Shown: positions 46,243 to 58,064 of the stretch, in pieces
Position numbering within the stretch: position 1 is the first letter of the stretch
Layout: each line of letters opens with the position of its first letter
Origin: Seriola aureovittata
Lineage: Eukaryota; Chordata; Actinopteri; Carangiformes; Carangidae
DNA length: 64,000 nt
Assembly (NCBI RefSeq): GCF_021018895.1
Contig: NC_079364.1
Span: forward strand, 30,349,201-30,413,200
Direction: 5' to 3'
Program-made: the position numbers and the translations under genes
The notes under the pieces: model-generated
Told to the model about the DNA's origin: nothing
The model's input: only the letters and a program-made list of their open reading frames with translations
Databases searched by the model: none

Positions 46243-46284
46243 ATCCCACCCCCCTCAACACCACCACCACCACCGCTGCCGCCA

Positions 46285-46430
46285 CCGCCAATCTTTGGGA
46301 ATGTCATTAAATTGTATTAAATAGCCTTTTGTCCAGGGGGCAAGGACCACCCGATATATGATAATACATTAAGGCCCCAGTGTAGCAGCCACTGAGCCGA
46401 GACCATCTTAAGAACAAGCACGGTGTGTGT
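46285..46430 (+). promoter_or_regulatory. Candidate non-coding regulatory block
   Basis: GTCATTAAATTGTATTAAAT and TAATACATTAAGGCCCC words in complex sequence just left of the 46431 hairpin. Confidence 0.35.
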
Positions 46431-46480
46431 CATTATGTGCGCGAGCGCGTGCACATAATGTGTGTGCGTGCGCGCGTGCA
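46431..46480. repeat. Hairpin in alternating purine-pyrimidine, Z-DNA-prone sequence
   Basis: CATTATGTGC (46431-46440) pairs with GCACATAATG (46451-46460) around GCGAGCGCGT. It continues as GTGTGCGTGCGCGCGTGCAT, a strong Z-DNA-type alternation. Confidence 0.85.
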
Positions 46481-46629
46481 TATGTGCTAAAGAAGTGGAG
46501 CTGGAGAAGAAGAGAAAAAGCTGGGGAAAGGAGGATGAGGCAAGTTATGGGGTATAGAGAGGAATAGGAAGAATGTGATAGAGAGAAAGAGGGGAGAGGA
46601 AGGGAGGGAGAGAGAGAGAATGAGGTGGT

Positions 46630-46965
46630 GTGGCTGCCTGCCTGCGCATGTGGCTCTCTAACAACTGTGACACATACTAATAGAAACATACCTAATAAAT
46701 TACAAGCTTTCAGGGTCTGGCAAGCTGACATTTTCTCTGTGCGCGGGACAATTTCATATCTGCGGCGCAAAGTCGAGGGGCTGCTGGACCAAATTGCATC
46801 ACACAGAGATGCCAGAGGATTAGCATAAAAATTAACACTTAAATTTCAGCTTATTGTCAACCCTACTCCTGCACCGGCTGCCTCACAACAATCAATTCCT
46901 CTTAGAAATCTGATTAGATTCCATGACGCTTATTATCCCAGTCATGTCTGCCTGCCCCCTTCACC
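46630..46965 (+). promoter_or_regulatory. Candidate non-coding regulatory block
   Basis: Complex sequence with CTAATAAATTAC, GATTAGCATAAAAATTAAC, ACAATCAATTCC and CTGATTAGATTCC. It lies between a GA-rich tract and a CA array. Confidence 0.38.
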
Positions 46966-46967
46966 AC

Positions 46968-47011
<44 letters not shown>
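46968..47011 (+). repeat. (CA)n microsatellite
   Basis: A pure CA run of about 40 bp. Confidence 0.95.
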
Positions 47012-47014
<3 letters not shown>

Positions 47015-47270
47015 CATTGGCATACTCAGAACACTGGCTGCCATGACTGCCCAGACCATTTGTTTAAATGGAATTAAGGAGGAAATAAATCTATAGGTGT
47101 GGCATTTCTTTTGACACATGATGCCTCATTCTCTGCATGTGCGAGTGTTTATCTTGTGATTTCGTGTCTTCGGCGTGCACAAAAAAATCCATCCTGACAA
47201 TGTTGATATTGTATCTTTTTGCAAGACAGTTCATTTAAACCCTCCTGAATGCTTGGTCGCAGCGATGGCC
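47012..47270 (+). promoter_or_regulatory. Candidate non-coding regulatory block
   Basis: CATTGGCATACT, TTTAAATGGAATTAAGG and AAATAAATC words with no repeat signature. It continues the run of unique blocks from 46285. Confidence 0.33.
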
Positions 47271-47547
47271 GGTGGTGGTCAACCACAAAATATGAGCGGT
47301 TATTAGTGGCCATTTTCCTCTTTTTGTTCAGTAAGACGAATGAGCATTTAATTTAAGTATTTAGATTACGATCTCAATGATTTGTCTCAGTCTTACTTGC
47401 AATCAAATGCCACCATGGTTTTATGTCTCTCTTTATTTCCACCTTCCCACCCTCTTTTAAAAATGAACTTGACCACATCTAATCCATCCTGGAGAACACA
47501 CCAGTCACAAATGCTTTATGTTTACAGCCCAAAGCTGGAATGATGTT

Positions 47548-47571
47548 AAAAAAAAAAAAAAAAAAAAAAAT
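47548..47571 (+). repeat. Poly(A), about 24 bases
   Basis: A pure A run. The left neighbour is unique sequence rather than a recognised SINE or LINE body. Confidence 0.93.
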
Positions 47572-48260
47572 TGTTATGAGATCTCATGAGGCTGTCGCAA
47601 TGAAATATTTGTCAATAACAGTTTCAGTTGAAGCACATTGCACAAGTATGTACTAAAAGCACAGCACACGTTGGGTGGCTTTGGTAAGACTCTTGATTGT
47701 TTAGACAAATGGCATTTCATCGCATCCAGATGTCTTTAAGCTGTGCTCAACCGCCATCGCTGCTTTCCAAGGCACAGGCTGAATGTATACAAACATCTCC
47801 TCATAACTGCATTCCTCATCTGGGCCTGCGAGCGTCACAGCGCTCGTCACTGAAGCTTGGATGACAGCCCGCGGCACGGAGAGTTAAGATTTGATATTTA
47901 GATTTTTGAGGTAAATCTTCACAGGGGCAGAGTCTTTTCACTTGATTAGTTTAGCTCAGTCTGAGTTAAAACACTCAAATTAAATTTGGGGTTGAAAATG
48001 AGCAACACAAGTTATCTGAATAAAAGAAAAAAATAAAATAAAATAAGCAGGATAGGAGAAGTGGCAGGGGAACAGAGTACATCCTGGACCCGGACAGGCG
48101 TTATAACATAACACTGGTACAAAGGGTCCAGGATAAAGACGCCCACAGGGTTGAGAGAGGGAGAGAAGAAAGAGGGAGAAGGAACAAATTGTCTGATGTT
48201 CTAAGTGGATAACAACAGCTCCTGCTATGCAGCAGCGGAGGCGCAGAATAATTTAAACCG
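47572..48260. other. Unique intronic sequence, no recognised gene
   Basis: Moderately complex sequence. 47800-47900 is relatively CpG-rich (GAGCGTCACAGCGCTCG, itself a near-palindrome). No element ends were seen. Confidence 0.4.
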
Positions 48261-48273
48261 GCTACCCAGCTAA

Positions 48274-48340
48274 ACCCCCCCCACCCCCCCACCCCACCCC
48301 ACCCCCCCACCCCAACCTCCTTCCCCTCCCTCACCCCCCT
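48274..48340 (+). repeat. C-rich minisatellite (G-rich in the ZNF536 transcript)
   Basis: C runs of 4-8 separated by single A. On the transcribed minus strand this gives repeated GGGG runs with one-base loops, a strong RNA G-quadruplex pattern. Confidence 0.85.
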
Positions 48341-48488
48341 GGCCACCACTCTATTCTTATGTTAACACGGCTAAAGAGGAGTGGGCCACCCAGCAGCAGC
48401 AGAGAGCAGAAACTTAAGTCCATCCTTCAGGAAAAATAATCCATCTCTCGGCCTTCTCTTTTCGCGATGTAACTTTACTCACTTAAAC

Positions 48489-48545
48489 ACACACACACAC
48501 GCACACACGCACACACGCACACGCACACACGCACACACACACGCA
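48489..48545 (+). repeat. (CA)n with regular CGCA steps
   Basis: CACACACG units recur about every 8-10 bp, suggesting spread of a variant unit by slippage. Confidence 0.93.
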
Positions 48546-48826
48546 TACCGCTTGGTAAGGGAAAGGCTGAAAGAGATACAGAGGGGTGGGGGGGTGGGCG
48601 CACCGGCACGTTTACTGTGCCTTTAAAGCATATTACTTTTCAGACAAGAGTTTGAAGAATAATAAACCGGCTGCTTAACTGGGCTGTTTTCCCTTTCAGT
48701 TAATGCCACGCAATGGCAAGGCGGGGGCGAGAAGAATTCATAAGTCTTTAAATGCAGAGTAAACACTGCTTTCTTTGTTGATTGTAGAGCTCTGTTGTGT
48801 TTTTTTGTGGATCTTGCCCCCCCCAC

Positions 48827-48828
<2 letters not shown>

Positions 48829-48880
<52 letters not shown>
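48829..48880 (+). repeat. (CA)n microsatellite
   Basis: About 50 bp of pure CA after a C-rich lead. Confidence 0.96.
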
Positions 48881-48881
<1 letters not shown>

Positions 48882-49217
48882 CCCTCCCTTCCCCTCCTTT
48901 TTCCCTCCTTCTCTTTCTTTGTATCACTCTTTTCTAATCGAGCTGCTGCTGTTGTGTTTGGTCTCCAAACAGCACATCTGAGGTGCACACCTCGGTGACA
49001 TTTTATAGGTTCAAATCCCCAAGAATGGGAGCGAGAGAGAGAGAGTCATATTTTATACCGGCGGTTTATTTTAACGGGCGCTTGTAATTAACGCAGCATG
49101 TCCTTTATCTCCCAGCCATCTATGCCAAGGACTTTATTTAAACAACTTTATTGTGAAATGTTTGCGTTCTCAGCATTCGGCCAGGGCCCACACACAGAAT
49201 ATTATTTCATACATCAA

Positions 49218-49268
49218 GGGGAGGGTGGGGGTGTGTGTAGAGGGGTGGGGGGGGTGGGGGGGGGGCGG
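49218..49268 (+). repeat. G-rich tract with quadruplex potential
   Basis: Runs of 4-9 G separated by short spacers on the plus strand. Confidence 0.82.
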
Positions 49269-49352
49269 CTTTGGAAGAGTTTATGCTTTGAGCGGTTATT
49301 GTTTTTGATTACAGCAAGACTCTTTTTAAAATGGATCAAGCCCAGTAACCTT

Positions 49353-49353
<1 letters not shown>

Positions 49354-49393
<40 letters not shown>
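49354..49393 (+). repeat. (CA)n microsatellite
   Basis: A pure CA run of about 40 bp. Confidence 0.95.
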
Positions 49394-49394
<1 letters not shown>

Positions 49395-49399
49395 CTACT

Positions 49400-50160
49400 G
49401 ACTCATACAGAAGTTGTGCGGGGCCGCAGGAGAACCTGTTTACAGAAGGTCTGTGCGAACCTGAAGCCTTCGCCGGGGCCAAATGTACAATCTCAGCATG
49501 ATTTATGAGAGTAAGATCGCACTATTTATGTCCAAATGAGAGCACTTGTTTAATGCCGCTGCTTGGGGGCTTCTTTTTTGGAGTGTGTGTTTGTGTTCTT
49601 ACAGAGTTTAATGGAATTTGATGGGGGGAGATTGCGTGTTTACACTTTGTCAAAATGACCCGGAGTTTAACACGCGGCGCTCGGCACACACAGGTGTTTT
49701 TTCACAGGGCTAACAATGCAACTCGCAAGATCAAACTGTGCAACAAGAGCGTCCCATCAAAAGCCCCACATGTTGAGCACGCTGTTGCAGTGTGTGATTG
49801 TCCATTTGTGGAGCAAATCTCTTTGTGTTGCACATACGATCGCTGCCTATAATGGTCTCACATTTTCTCACAAAGAACCTGATTTGGTAACATTTGAGTT
49901 TTAAAAGTGGACGGCTAAGCTGGTGTAAGCTGTCAGCACATTAGCGGCTACATTTGTACACTTGTGATTTGCCTTGTTTTCCTTTGTATGTGACTGCAAC
50001 TGCAGAGTTGGACATTGGACAGGAGACAAATTTATATTGAAACCAGACAATAAAGCACATCTTCACTCTGCGGTCTTATGCACATCTTAGTTAAAGTATC
50101 CCCTATAAACACAAACCATAAATGCATAATTAAAACCACATTCATGCTACATTATGGGGT
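49400..50160. other. Unique intronic sequence
   Basis: Complex, moderately CpG-containing sequence around 49420-49700, then AT-richer. No gene, SINE or TIR was recognised. Confidence 0.4.
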
Positions 50161-50164
50161 TTTT

Positions 50165-50174
50165 AAATATATAT

Positions 50175-50216
<42 letters not shown>
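50165..50216 (+). repeat. (TA)n microsatellite
   Basis: About 45 bp of TA with one ACACAC interruption. Confidence 0.95.
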
Positions 50217-50220
<4 letters not shown>

Positions 50221-51425
50221 TGCAAAGGAGTCCAGGAAATATTCCTGATTCAATTCAATGACCTTCATAAAACACTCACAGCAGAGAGTCTGCTCTTATC
50301 ATGTAATAATAGAGCATCCATGCTTATAATATCTACTGCGCCTTTTGGTGCCCCGTGCATTATCACGCCTGCAGTCCAGCAGATCAGATTGATCACAGCT
50401 AAGTTTAGTGTATTCTGCTTTTAGCACAGAGAGAAGATTGACAGTAAGAACATGCACGAGAGGGAGAGAATGACTCATGACGAAGGTTGTGAGCGAGCGG
50501 AGCTGCACGGCTGCAGCCTGCTGAGCCACCAAAAACACTTCAACAAATGGATTTCAATAGAGGGTTAGTGTGAGTGATGCCTTGGGCACTACTGTGTACA
50601 AAGACTTCACACACCACGACCTACTATAATAGAGGTACACACACAGCAGAGACTCGAGGACTGAAGGCCAAACAACTTGCTTTTGACACGTTAACACAGT
50701 ATACGGCAGCCTCGTCCAGTCTTTTGTGTCTCCTGAGATCTGGCAACTATTTTCCTTTTTTAACTCGTGATCACTGAGTTACACTGGAAGGGTCGGCCGC
50801 ATTTCACCAGTGCTGCAAACATTACCAGTGCAACACACACACAACGCACACACGCATTCACAAGGGCAGGCCAACTTTTTTACTCACAGAAAAAGTCCCA
50901 GTTTTACTCTGTGCTGCTTACAGAAACTGGACAGTATCCATCCTCCGACAAATTCCATTCACACACTCTGTCTCATACTAGTATTTACAGAATATAACCA
51001 TGAGCTTTAGCCTGGTGGTTTTAGCTGCAAAACCTCCGCTACACACGCATCCTGCAGAATCAACGAGGCAAATCGTTGGCAGGTAATGTTTTGCTGATGC
51101 TAAATAATTGCATACAAATGTATTTAATAGGAGATGAAATCTTCACAGCGTTTTTTTTTTAACTTAAGTTAACTTCATAAGATATTTGTAGATAGCCAAT
51201 GTAGCTGATGTCTAAACCCTCCTAGCTCCAAGGCTGTGGTTCTCTAGCTAACCCTGACCGCTGACTTGTAGGGTCAAAGGTTAGTCCCCTCACCCTGACC
51301 TATGACCTCTTTATAGAGGAGAGTAACACAAAAAGACCATTTTTTTCTGTAACTATCAATCAAAAGTGTCACATTCTGTTGAACAATGATCGTAACTGAA
51401 ACAATCACCTGTTGAGGAGCAGAAT
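50217..51425. other. Intronic stretch without recognised features
   Basis: A short CA patch lies near 50823-50850. Otherwise unique sequence with no supported gene or element. Confidence 0.45.
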
Positions 51426-51430
51426 TTAAA

Positions 51431-52444
51431 GGACAATTCCACTTTATTTCAACCTGGTATAGTCATACTAGGTCGTGGCCCATACATGTGGCTATTGTGG
51501 CTCTATGAGTCATACTAACTCCTACAGCCACTCAACAGCCATTATGCTAACTATACAGGGATATATATCTGGGGCAACTGACCTAATCACCTTGCATAAC
51601 ACAACTCTGAGACGTCATGTTACTTTTATTGTACGGATAGTTTTTTTTCCTTGGGAACAATTATCCAACACTATTGTAACTTTTCTCTCAACTACCATTG
51701 TAATATTGGGTCCAGGAATAAAACCAGATGCTAGCATTTATTTACTCAGTGTTTAACTTGTTGTATTCACTTTTTCATACCATATGGAGTCGGCCTGTGA
51801 AAAGAAAGTCTTTGGGAAAACAGTGTTGATAAGTGCCGCAAAATCATTTCTGCTCAAATTACTCCCATCCCTGAACGGATCTAAGTTTCCCAGGTCTCCC
51901 TGCAGCTAAAGTTTTCCCTCTCAGTCGACTGTTGAGAGCAGCGACCGCAGAAACAGCGTCAGCTTCCTGAGATCCATTGTCTTTCGGGACGGTCCCGTTG
52001 CCTTTGTGTCTGTTTGATTCAGCTCCTCGTCTGTTTACTCCAGTTCGGATAAATACGGTCGACCACCACGATGAAATGACTCGTCCCTATTATATAATAT
52101 AACACAACTGCAGTGATAGCGTAAGTATATAAGCAGTGAAAGTCGGAAAGTCGTCCCCACACACTTAATCAAACCAGCGTGTGCGGATGAATATGAAAGG
52201 TGATTAGGTCCGCCGACAAACTGCTGACAAAGATGTAGATCCCTGTGTAGCTAGCAGCTAATTTCTGTGTTTATTTTCAGTCAGATTCAGACAAACATTT
52301 GAAATGATTCATGTAAAAGTCATGTTTATTTGGATAGCCGGACATGGCTCATGCTGATTGCCCCTGATATATGCTGTTTTGTGCTAGTCACACTAAGCCA
52401 CATTTATGAGAAATTCGCTAGATTGAAATAAACTGGAAATATCT
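51431..52444 (+). mobile_element. Non-autonomous DNA transposon, about 1 kb
   Basis: Left TTCCACTTTATTTCAACC (51437-51454) and right end, TTCCAGTTTATTTCAATC in reverse complement (52421-52438), match at 16 of 18 positions. The interior includes GGGACGGTCCCGTTGCC (a near-palindrome). The GGACAATTCC lead is a word common at ends of fish repeats. No transposase frame is present. Confidence 0.6.
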
Positions 52445-52449
52445 GTTTG

Positions 52450-54540
52450 CAAGTGGCTGATCTTTCAACTTGCAGCTTCCTTAAGACGAGACAGTCTGTA
52501 AAGCCTGAAGGACTAGTCTGGTTCCCCGTACTCCACATTGTAAGCCAGTGCTTTACAAGGCAGATCTCCATCACATACACGCCATCTTGGGGAAATCATT
52601 CTAAAATGGCCTTTTAGCCCTGTCAGGATTTATTATGATCTAATTTTTGCATCTAATCCATATGCAACGTGTGTGTGTGTGGAAGTAACATAAAATTGAA
52701 ATGATTTAAAATTAAAGAATCTCGTCAGAAAACCAACGTTTTATGGTTGTGAAAATGCACACACACACACGCACATGCACGCACGCACATGCACGCACGC
52801 ACACACAGAGGAGACAAGACCTTATTTACACTGCCACCAGAACAAGCTGCACTGTTTTATCATCATGATGAGAAACACATATGAGAAAACATTCTTACTT
52901 TCCCTGTGGATTCATGTGAGAAAGGTGGAATCTACCAAACCATTTTATTCTGAAAGGCCCATGTTGGCCTTTACACTGCATGCTCACTGTAGCTGTGTGT
53001 CTGAGCTGCTGTGCTGTGCTTCATCTACTGTATTATGTCCCTGTGATGTATAAATGCCACACAAGACTTTACTTAAACAAAGCCTCTGACCAGACAGACC
53101 AGAGTATGTGAGCAGATGGAATATTTGTGTTTTAGTTAAACTAATTTTTCTTGTTAGTGGAGCTGCTGCGGAGGTTTGTGGAGGTTGAGGTCAACAGGCA
53201 GAGCCAAAGAAACACAATTTGTACAACCAGCTGAAGACAAGTTTAAGACTCTGTGTTACGAAGGATAATAGAGCAGTTAGCTAATGTTTAACGCCTATAT
53301 ACTGTAAGCTATCAAAGCTAGTTAACTAGCCTGCATGCTCGCTAACCAGCAGCATTAAACTGTGGCATTCAATGCACATTATCTTTGTCTTCCTGGTTGA
53401 ACCCCTCCATCCCTATTTTTCCCTCTCTTTCCACCTTGATGTAATTTTCCTTTCCTTTCCTTTCCTTTCCTCTCCACCCTCTGTATCCTGCGCAGCCCTT
53501 TCCCAGTCTCCTCCTCCCCTCTCCCCATATGTTGTGGTGTGAGAGGCTATAAGGGGATAAAGTGAGATGTAGACACTTCTTTAGCCCAGCCGAGGACAAA
53601 CAGATCGAAGATAAAGAGCACCTAGCTGCTGGGTAAGCCGCGCACTAAGAACTGCTATCCTCTCCTTCCTTCCTTGTCATCTTTCCTTCTCCTGTACGCC
53701 ATCACTGCCCCTTCTTCTTCTTGATTTTACTTCTTTTCCCAATGAATCGGATGTGTTGGGTTGACATCCTCTTTACTGTTCCACATAAGAGCAGCCAGTG
53801 TCAGATAGATGCTTACAAGCTGGTTTAAAAACACACTCAAGGTAAAAGTGCTGTGAGGAAAATAATGTCTTTTTAAAATGTAATTGGTTTACTGACTATC
53901 TAAAGTCATAGTGTACACACACTCTCTTCCTCACACCCACATCTACACACAAATACACACACACCTCATTCCCAAGCGCCCTCCAGCCCAAAAAGTGAGG
54001 GTAGTAGCCATTCACCAGAGTTCTATTGATCGTACCTGGCTATGCCAAATCCTCTACTGTGTCATTCAGACCTTTTCAATTTTTAATCACCAGCTCCAAC
54101 ATCAGAACAAGTCCCTGTACTGCCAAACACACACACACACACACACAGAGTTATTGTACACACACACACAGGAAAGAATGCAAAAGCCACGAACACACAC
54201 AGCTGCATGTGCACACAAAAACTTAAAAAACATGCATAAACACTCCTCTACACTTACTACCCACAGTACTTCAAACACCCTTACCCCCCCCCCACACACA
54301 CACACACACACAAACACACACCTCCCTCCATGACACACAAAAAGACACAGATGCACAGATGTGAGCAACAAAGCATATTTCTGCAGACAGTTCAAAACCA
54401 GGGATTGTTCTCTCAATTCCAGTTGACAAATAATATTAAGATCTACATGCAATACTGAGACTGTGTTTCTGTGATTGTGTGTGTTTGTGTGCGTGCGTGC
54501 GTGGGTGTGTGCGTGTGTGCGTGAGAAAGAGAGAGGGAGG
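52450..54540. other. Intronic stretch with simple repeats only
   Basis: (CA/GCAC)n at 52757-52806, (TTTCC)n at 53447-53470, CA runs at 54127-54148 and 54292-54322, and GT-rich sequence at 54476-54522. The remainder shows no recognised gene or element. Confidence 0.55.
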
Positions 54541-54690
54541 CATATAAAACCATGTGTTATCACCTGGCCCCGTCTTGTGCCCAGCTCCAGACTGTAGCCA
54601 GCTTTGACCTTGGGCTCTGCCATATTCATTACATCATTAAGTTACCTCTTCATTAACTTTTCATTGTTTATGGAGAAGGCATCGGGAAGG
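54540..54690 (+). promoter_or_regulatory. Candidate non-coding regulatory block
   Basis: Complex 150 bp with ATATTCATTACATCATTAAG and CTTCATTAACTTTTCATTG words between GT-rich and G-rich tracts. Confidence 0.37.
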
Positions 54691-54696
54691 AGAAGG

Positions 54697-54737
54697 GGGG
54701 GGGGGGTTGAAGTGGTGGTGGTGGTGGGGGTTCTATC

Positions 54738-54769
<32 letters not shown>

Positions 54770-54870
54770 ATCCATAGCTGGGCATCTGGGCCCTGTTCTG
54801 CCTGCCTGAGCGTCCCTCCCCTGCAGTGTGAGGGAGGGGGGTGGGGTGAGGTGGGGGGGGTGGGGGGTGT
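54697..54870 (+). repeat. G-rich tracts flanking a 28-base poly(A)
   Basis: G runs at 54697-54730 and 54832-54869 flank A(28) at 54738-54765. Both G tracts have quadruplex patterns on the plus strand. Confidence 0.88.
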
Positions 54871-55539
54871 AATCTGGAGATTAGACAAGAGGTTTTGTTG
54901 AAGGTTGCTGATTTGATTCTCCAAACTGAAAGACTGGGAAAAGTGGGTGGGGAAAATTAAGGGAAGAAAACTCTCCTTCAACAAATACCTCCCTATAGCA
55001 CCCTTGATACTCAACCCCCGGTTAGAGGTCGCAGGTTCCACTTACTTTTAGTAACCGACAACCAAGCCGGCATGCGAGTCAGGCAGGGTCCGAGTTACAC
55101 TCTGATCAGGTTTGGTAGGGTTCCAATCTATTAATGTGGGCCTTGGATCTGTGTGTCAATATGTCTAATATCCAAATGGATCCAAGCAGACTCAATATCT
55201 GCCCTGATCACATGGTGCATTATAATCATTGGTGGGAAAATATATTTTTTGGAGCTTGATTTGTAGCAACAGCAGCAGTTTGTTTAGTAAATGCCCAAAA
55301 ACAGGCATACACATGTTCAGATATTGGCAAAGCCCTCAAGCTTCCATAGGAATCACAAATCTTGTTTTGTTAGGGGCAGAAGAAGAAGAGCACCATGTTG
55401 TTTTAAGCCACAAAGACCGAGGTTGGGGTGGGTGAAGGGGTGAACAAAACTTTGGGACATAGCTACAGGAGACCAGTGTTCCTCAATGCAGGTTTCATTT
55501 GATAATGACTGTGATTGTTCCTCAACCTAACCCAACTAA

Positions 55540-56110
55540 TTACTGTTCCCTTGCTTAGTAGGTTCAAATCATCACATTCCTTCTTTCCATCCTTTCAAAT
55601 CCTCCAACCTGAACAACCCTTTTCAACCCTCTGATACAACAAGTGTCTCCTGGAATAGCGTCCCCACTGTGGCAGGCGTACCAGACCTTTGTTGTCATGG
55701 TGACATTCATGAACATGCTGACTGTCCCGAGACCTGTGTTACCTACCTTTCTGGCCATGGTGACTATAATAACGGTCATGGCTTGGCTAGGTTTAGCCAT
55801 TAAAACTATTTGGTTAGGTTTAGGAAAAGATCGAGATTTGGTTTAACATAAGTATTTCCTCAACATTACACGATCTTTGTTGTCATGGTTACAATATTAA
55901 CTACGTGGTTACTCTCACATGGGAATTCAACACAGCTCTCCTGTGTCATGTTCCTGTGTTTTGTTGACCCATCCATCCACCACAACCTCCTCCTGACGTG
56001 GACTTTATCACTCTTTATACTACGTCTATACTATACTACGCATATGCTTTATTTGGAGAACTTGTTGGTGTTGCCGCTCTTCTGGATCACAGCTGCTTGT
56101 TAAACAGTGT
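55540..56110 (+). repeat. Dispersed repeat with 'GGTTAGGTTTAGG' body and internal duplications
   Basis: TTTGGTTAGGTTTAGGAAAA and GCTAGGTTTAGCC match the body of the B-box family. TTTGTTGTCATGGT occurs at about 55687 and 55877, and GGCCATGGTGAC at about 55752, indicating internal duplication. Boundaries are approximate. Confidence 0.5.
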
Positions 56111-56449
56111 TGTTTCATGGGTGCGTTGGGGTTGACCACATTTTGAATTGTGTTGAATTGTCCTCTGGTCTTAGGGGACTTGGTTTGAGTGTCCTCCCAT
56201 CCCTTTTGGATAAGATCTCTATTTCTGAAACTGTGTTTCTGCATGTTGTTTTGGTTCACTCCGACCTTCACCCCCAACCGCTCCAGTATTTTTAATGTGC
56301 GGCTCCCAGTGAGAGCGAGTGTAACTGTGTGGAGTGCGGAGGAGCAGAGCGTCACTGGCAGTAAGTGTTTAATCTCCTTAATGTGCAATGTGACTTTTGA
56401 TGACAATTCTTCACTTGTGAAAATACAAACATAAAATAAAATAAAAAAC

Positions 56450-57000
56450 ACTGCCTACAATTGTATGATCTGTTACGGTGAAACATCATCTATCTTAAAT
56501 CTGATTGTGAACATATTTGCGAGTACTGGCCTTGTAGCCACCAGGCGCTGTTGTGCTTCCACACCACTCTGGTTTTCTGTCATTAGCGATGCATCGCCCC
56601 GACCGCAGGCACAGATTGTGTTTTTAAAAAAAAAGAAAAAGGAAAAAAAAAAAAAAAAGTCCTTGCCAGCCACCATCTACCATTGCGGGCCAATTATAAA
56701 TGGCAAATCACTATACAGCATGGCTCATTCACTTCCCCCCCTCCCCTCTCGCTCTTTTTAACGGCAATGCCTGGCCAGACTCCACTGCTTCTCTTGAATA
56801 ACATGTGTAGATGGCCCTTTGTGTTACAAGCTGCTGGACACTTGTTAGTTCACACTTTTTCACGGAGAGAGCTCAGAGGGGGAGAGAGACCGATAAACGA
56901 AATACTTTATCACCTTGAGCTTTTTTTTCAGACGTTACAAAGTGTGAGTCTCATTCTTTTTCCAAAACAGTTTAACATAATATGAGCTGAGATCAAATTG
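56450..57000. other. Unique sequence with an A-rich tract
   Basis: A-rich sequence at 56625-56658. 56690-56735 (CCAATTATAAATGGC) is a weak regulatory candidate. Nothing else was recognised. Confidence 0.4.
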
Positions 57001-57480
57001 AGCTTTTGTGCAAGTCCTTATGTCATATTAACAGGTAAAATCCCCATAAATAATCTAAGTACAAGGCTGGTTGACCATTTACTGAAGCCTAATACATTAA
57101 GGATAGTTAATACTTCTGGAAAAAAAACAAGGGACCAAAAAAAATCCTAATATAACTTTAAACATGCTGTGCACAAAACAGATATCAAAAAAGAAAACCA
57201 TGGTTCAGGTTTCTCCTTTAGTTTCTCCTTTTGCTCTCAATGAAGATTAATATAGAGCAGGATTAATGCCAAAATAATTCTCTCTTCATACGAAAAACAA
57301 ACGAAAGGGGGAAAAAAAAGCAAGAAAAGCAAGACATAAAGAAAGTGTCTTATATGTATTTTTATGGTTTTGGATGCCAATTAGTGTGACATCGCTGCTT
57401 CTTCTTTAAAAGTTGTAAACTTAAGCACATCAGCAAAGATAATGAAGAAGTTGTCAGCTAGTTTTTGCTGTGATCAGAAA
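57000..57480 (+). promoter_or_regulatory. Candidate non-coding regulatory blocks
   Basis: Words include GTCATATTAACAGG, CCATAAATAATC and ATACATTAAGG (57030-57105), AGATTAATATAG and GGATTAATGCC (57244-57270), and GCCAATTAGTGTGACATCG (57376-57394). AT-rich but not repetitive. Confidence 0.33.
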
Positions 57481-58064
57481 TGTGCTCCTTCAAACTGCAT
57501 TGATGCCCAAATCCCAGATCTGCTCTCTGCCCGGCCGCTCTCTCTTTGTCTCTGTGTTACCTTGGGTCTTAACCCAAGACATGGTCTCCAACATCCACCG
57601 ACTGATGTGCAACTTCTTACTTAAGCTGAGATTAAATAAAAAGCCAAAAAAGCATGATATTCCCTCTCTAACATCCAGTCATCATGATACAAGGACACAA
57701 ACCATCACACATATAATGAGGGAAGAATCAGACCCTGTGCTCAACTCCACTGGAGCTTCAGGTATGAAATAATATAATACATGTTTTAGAAATAAAAAAA
57801 AGCCTAAAAGAGTAAATGGATGATTGCAACTGCAGTGTTTGCATGCATACAGACCACAGACAGTGAGTCAGTTGATGTTATCTTGCAGGTCTTGTTTTCC
57901 AGCAAGTTGAACTGCTGAAAAGAATGTGTGCAAATACATCAGGTCACTTGCTGTTGATCTGGTTTACTGTGGCAGCAAATGAGATGAGGAGTAATTGGCA
58001 GCCAAGTGAAAGACCAGATCAGCAGAGAAATGTTCCGACTTTTCTCTCTTCACATTTTAGGGAC

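Noticed and set aside
49006..49020. GGTTCAAATCCCC resembling a tRNA T arm
   Set aside because: No accompanying D arm, anticodon arm or acceptor stem is found within tRNA distance.
54102..54629. 175-codon minus-strand ORF
   Set aside because: Mostly Val/Cys from GT repeats, with no domain.
56540..56556. CTCF-like word CCACCAGGCGCTG
   Set aside because: It lacks three bases of the central CTCF consensus, so it is probably chance.
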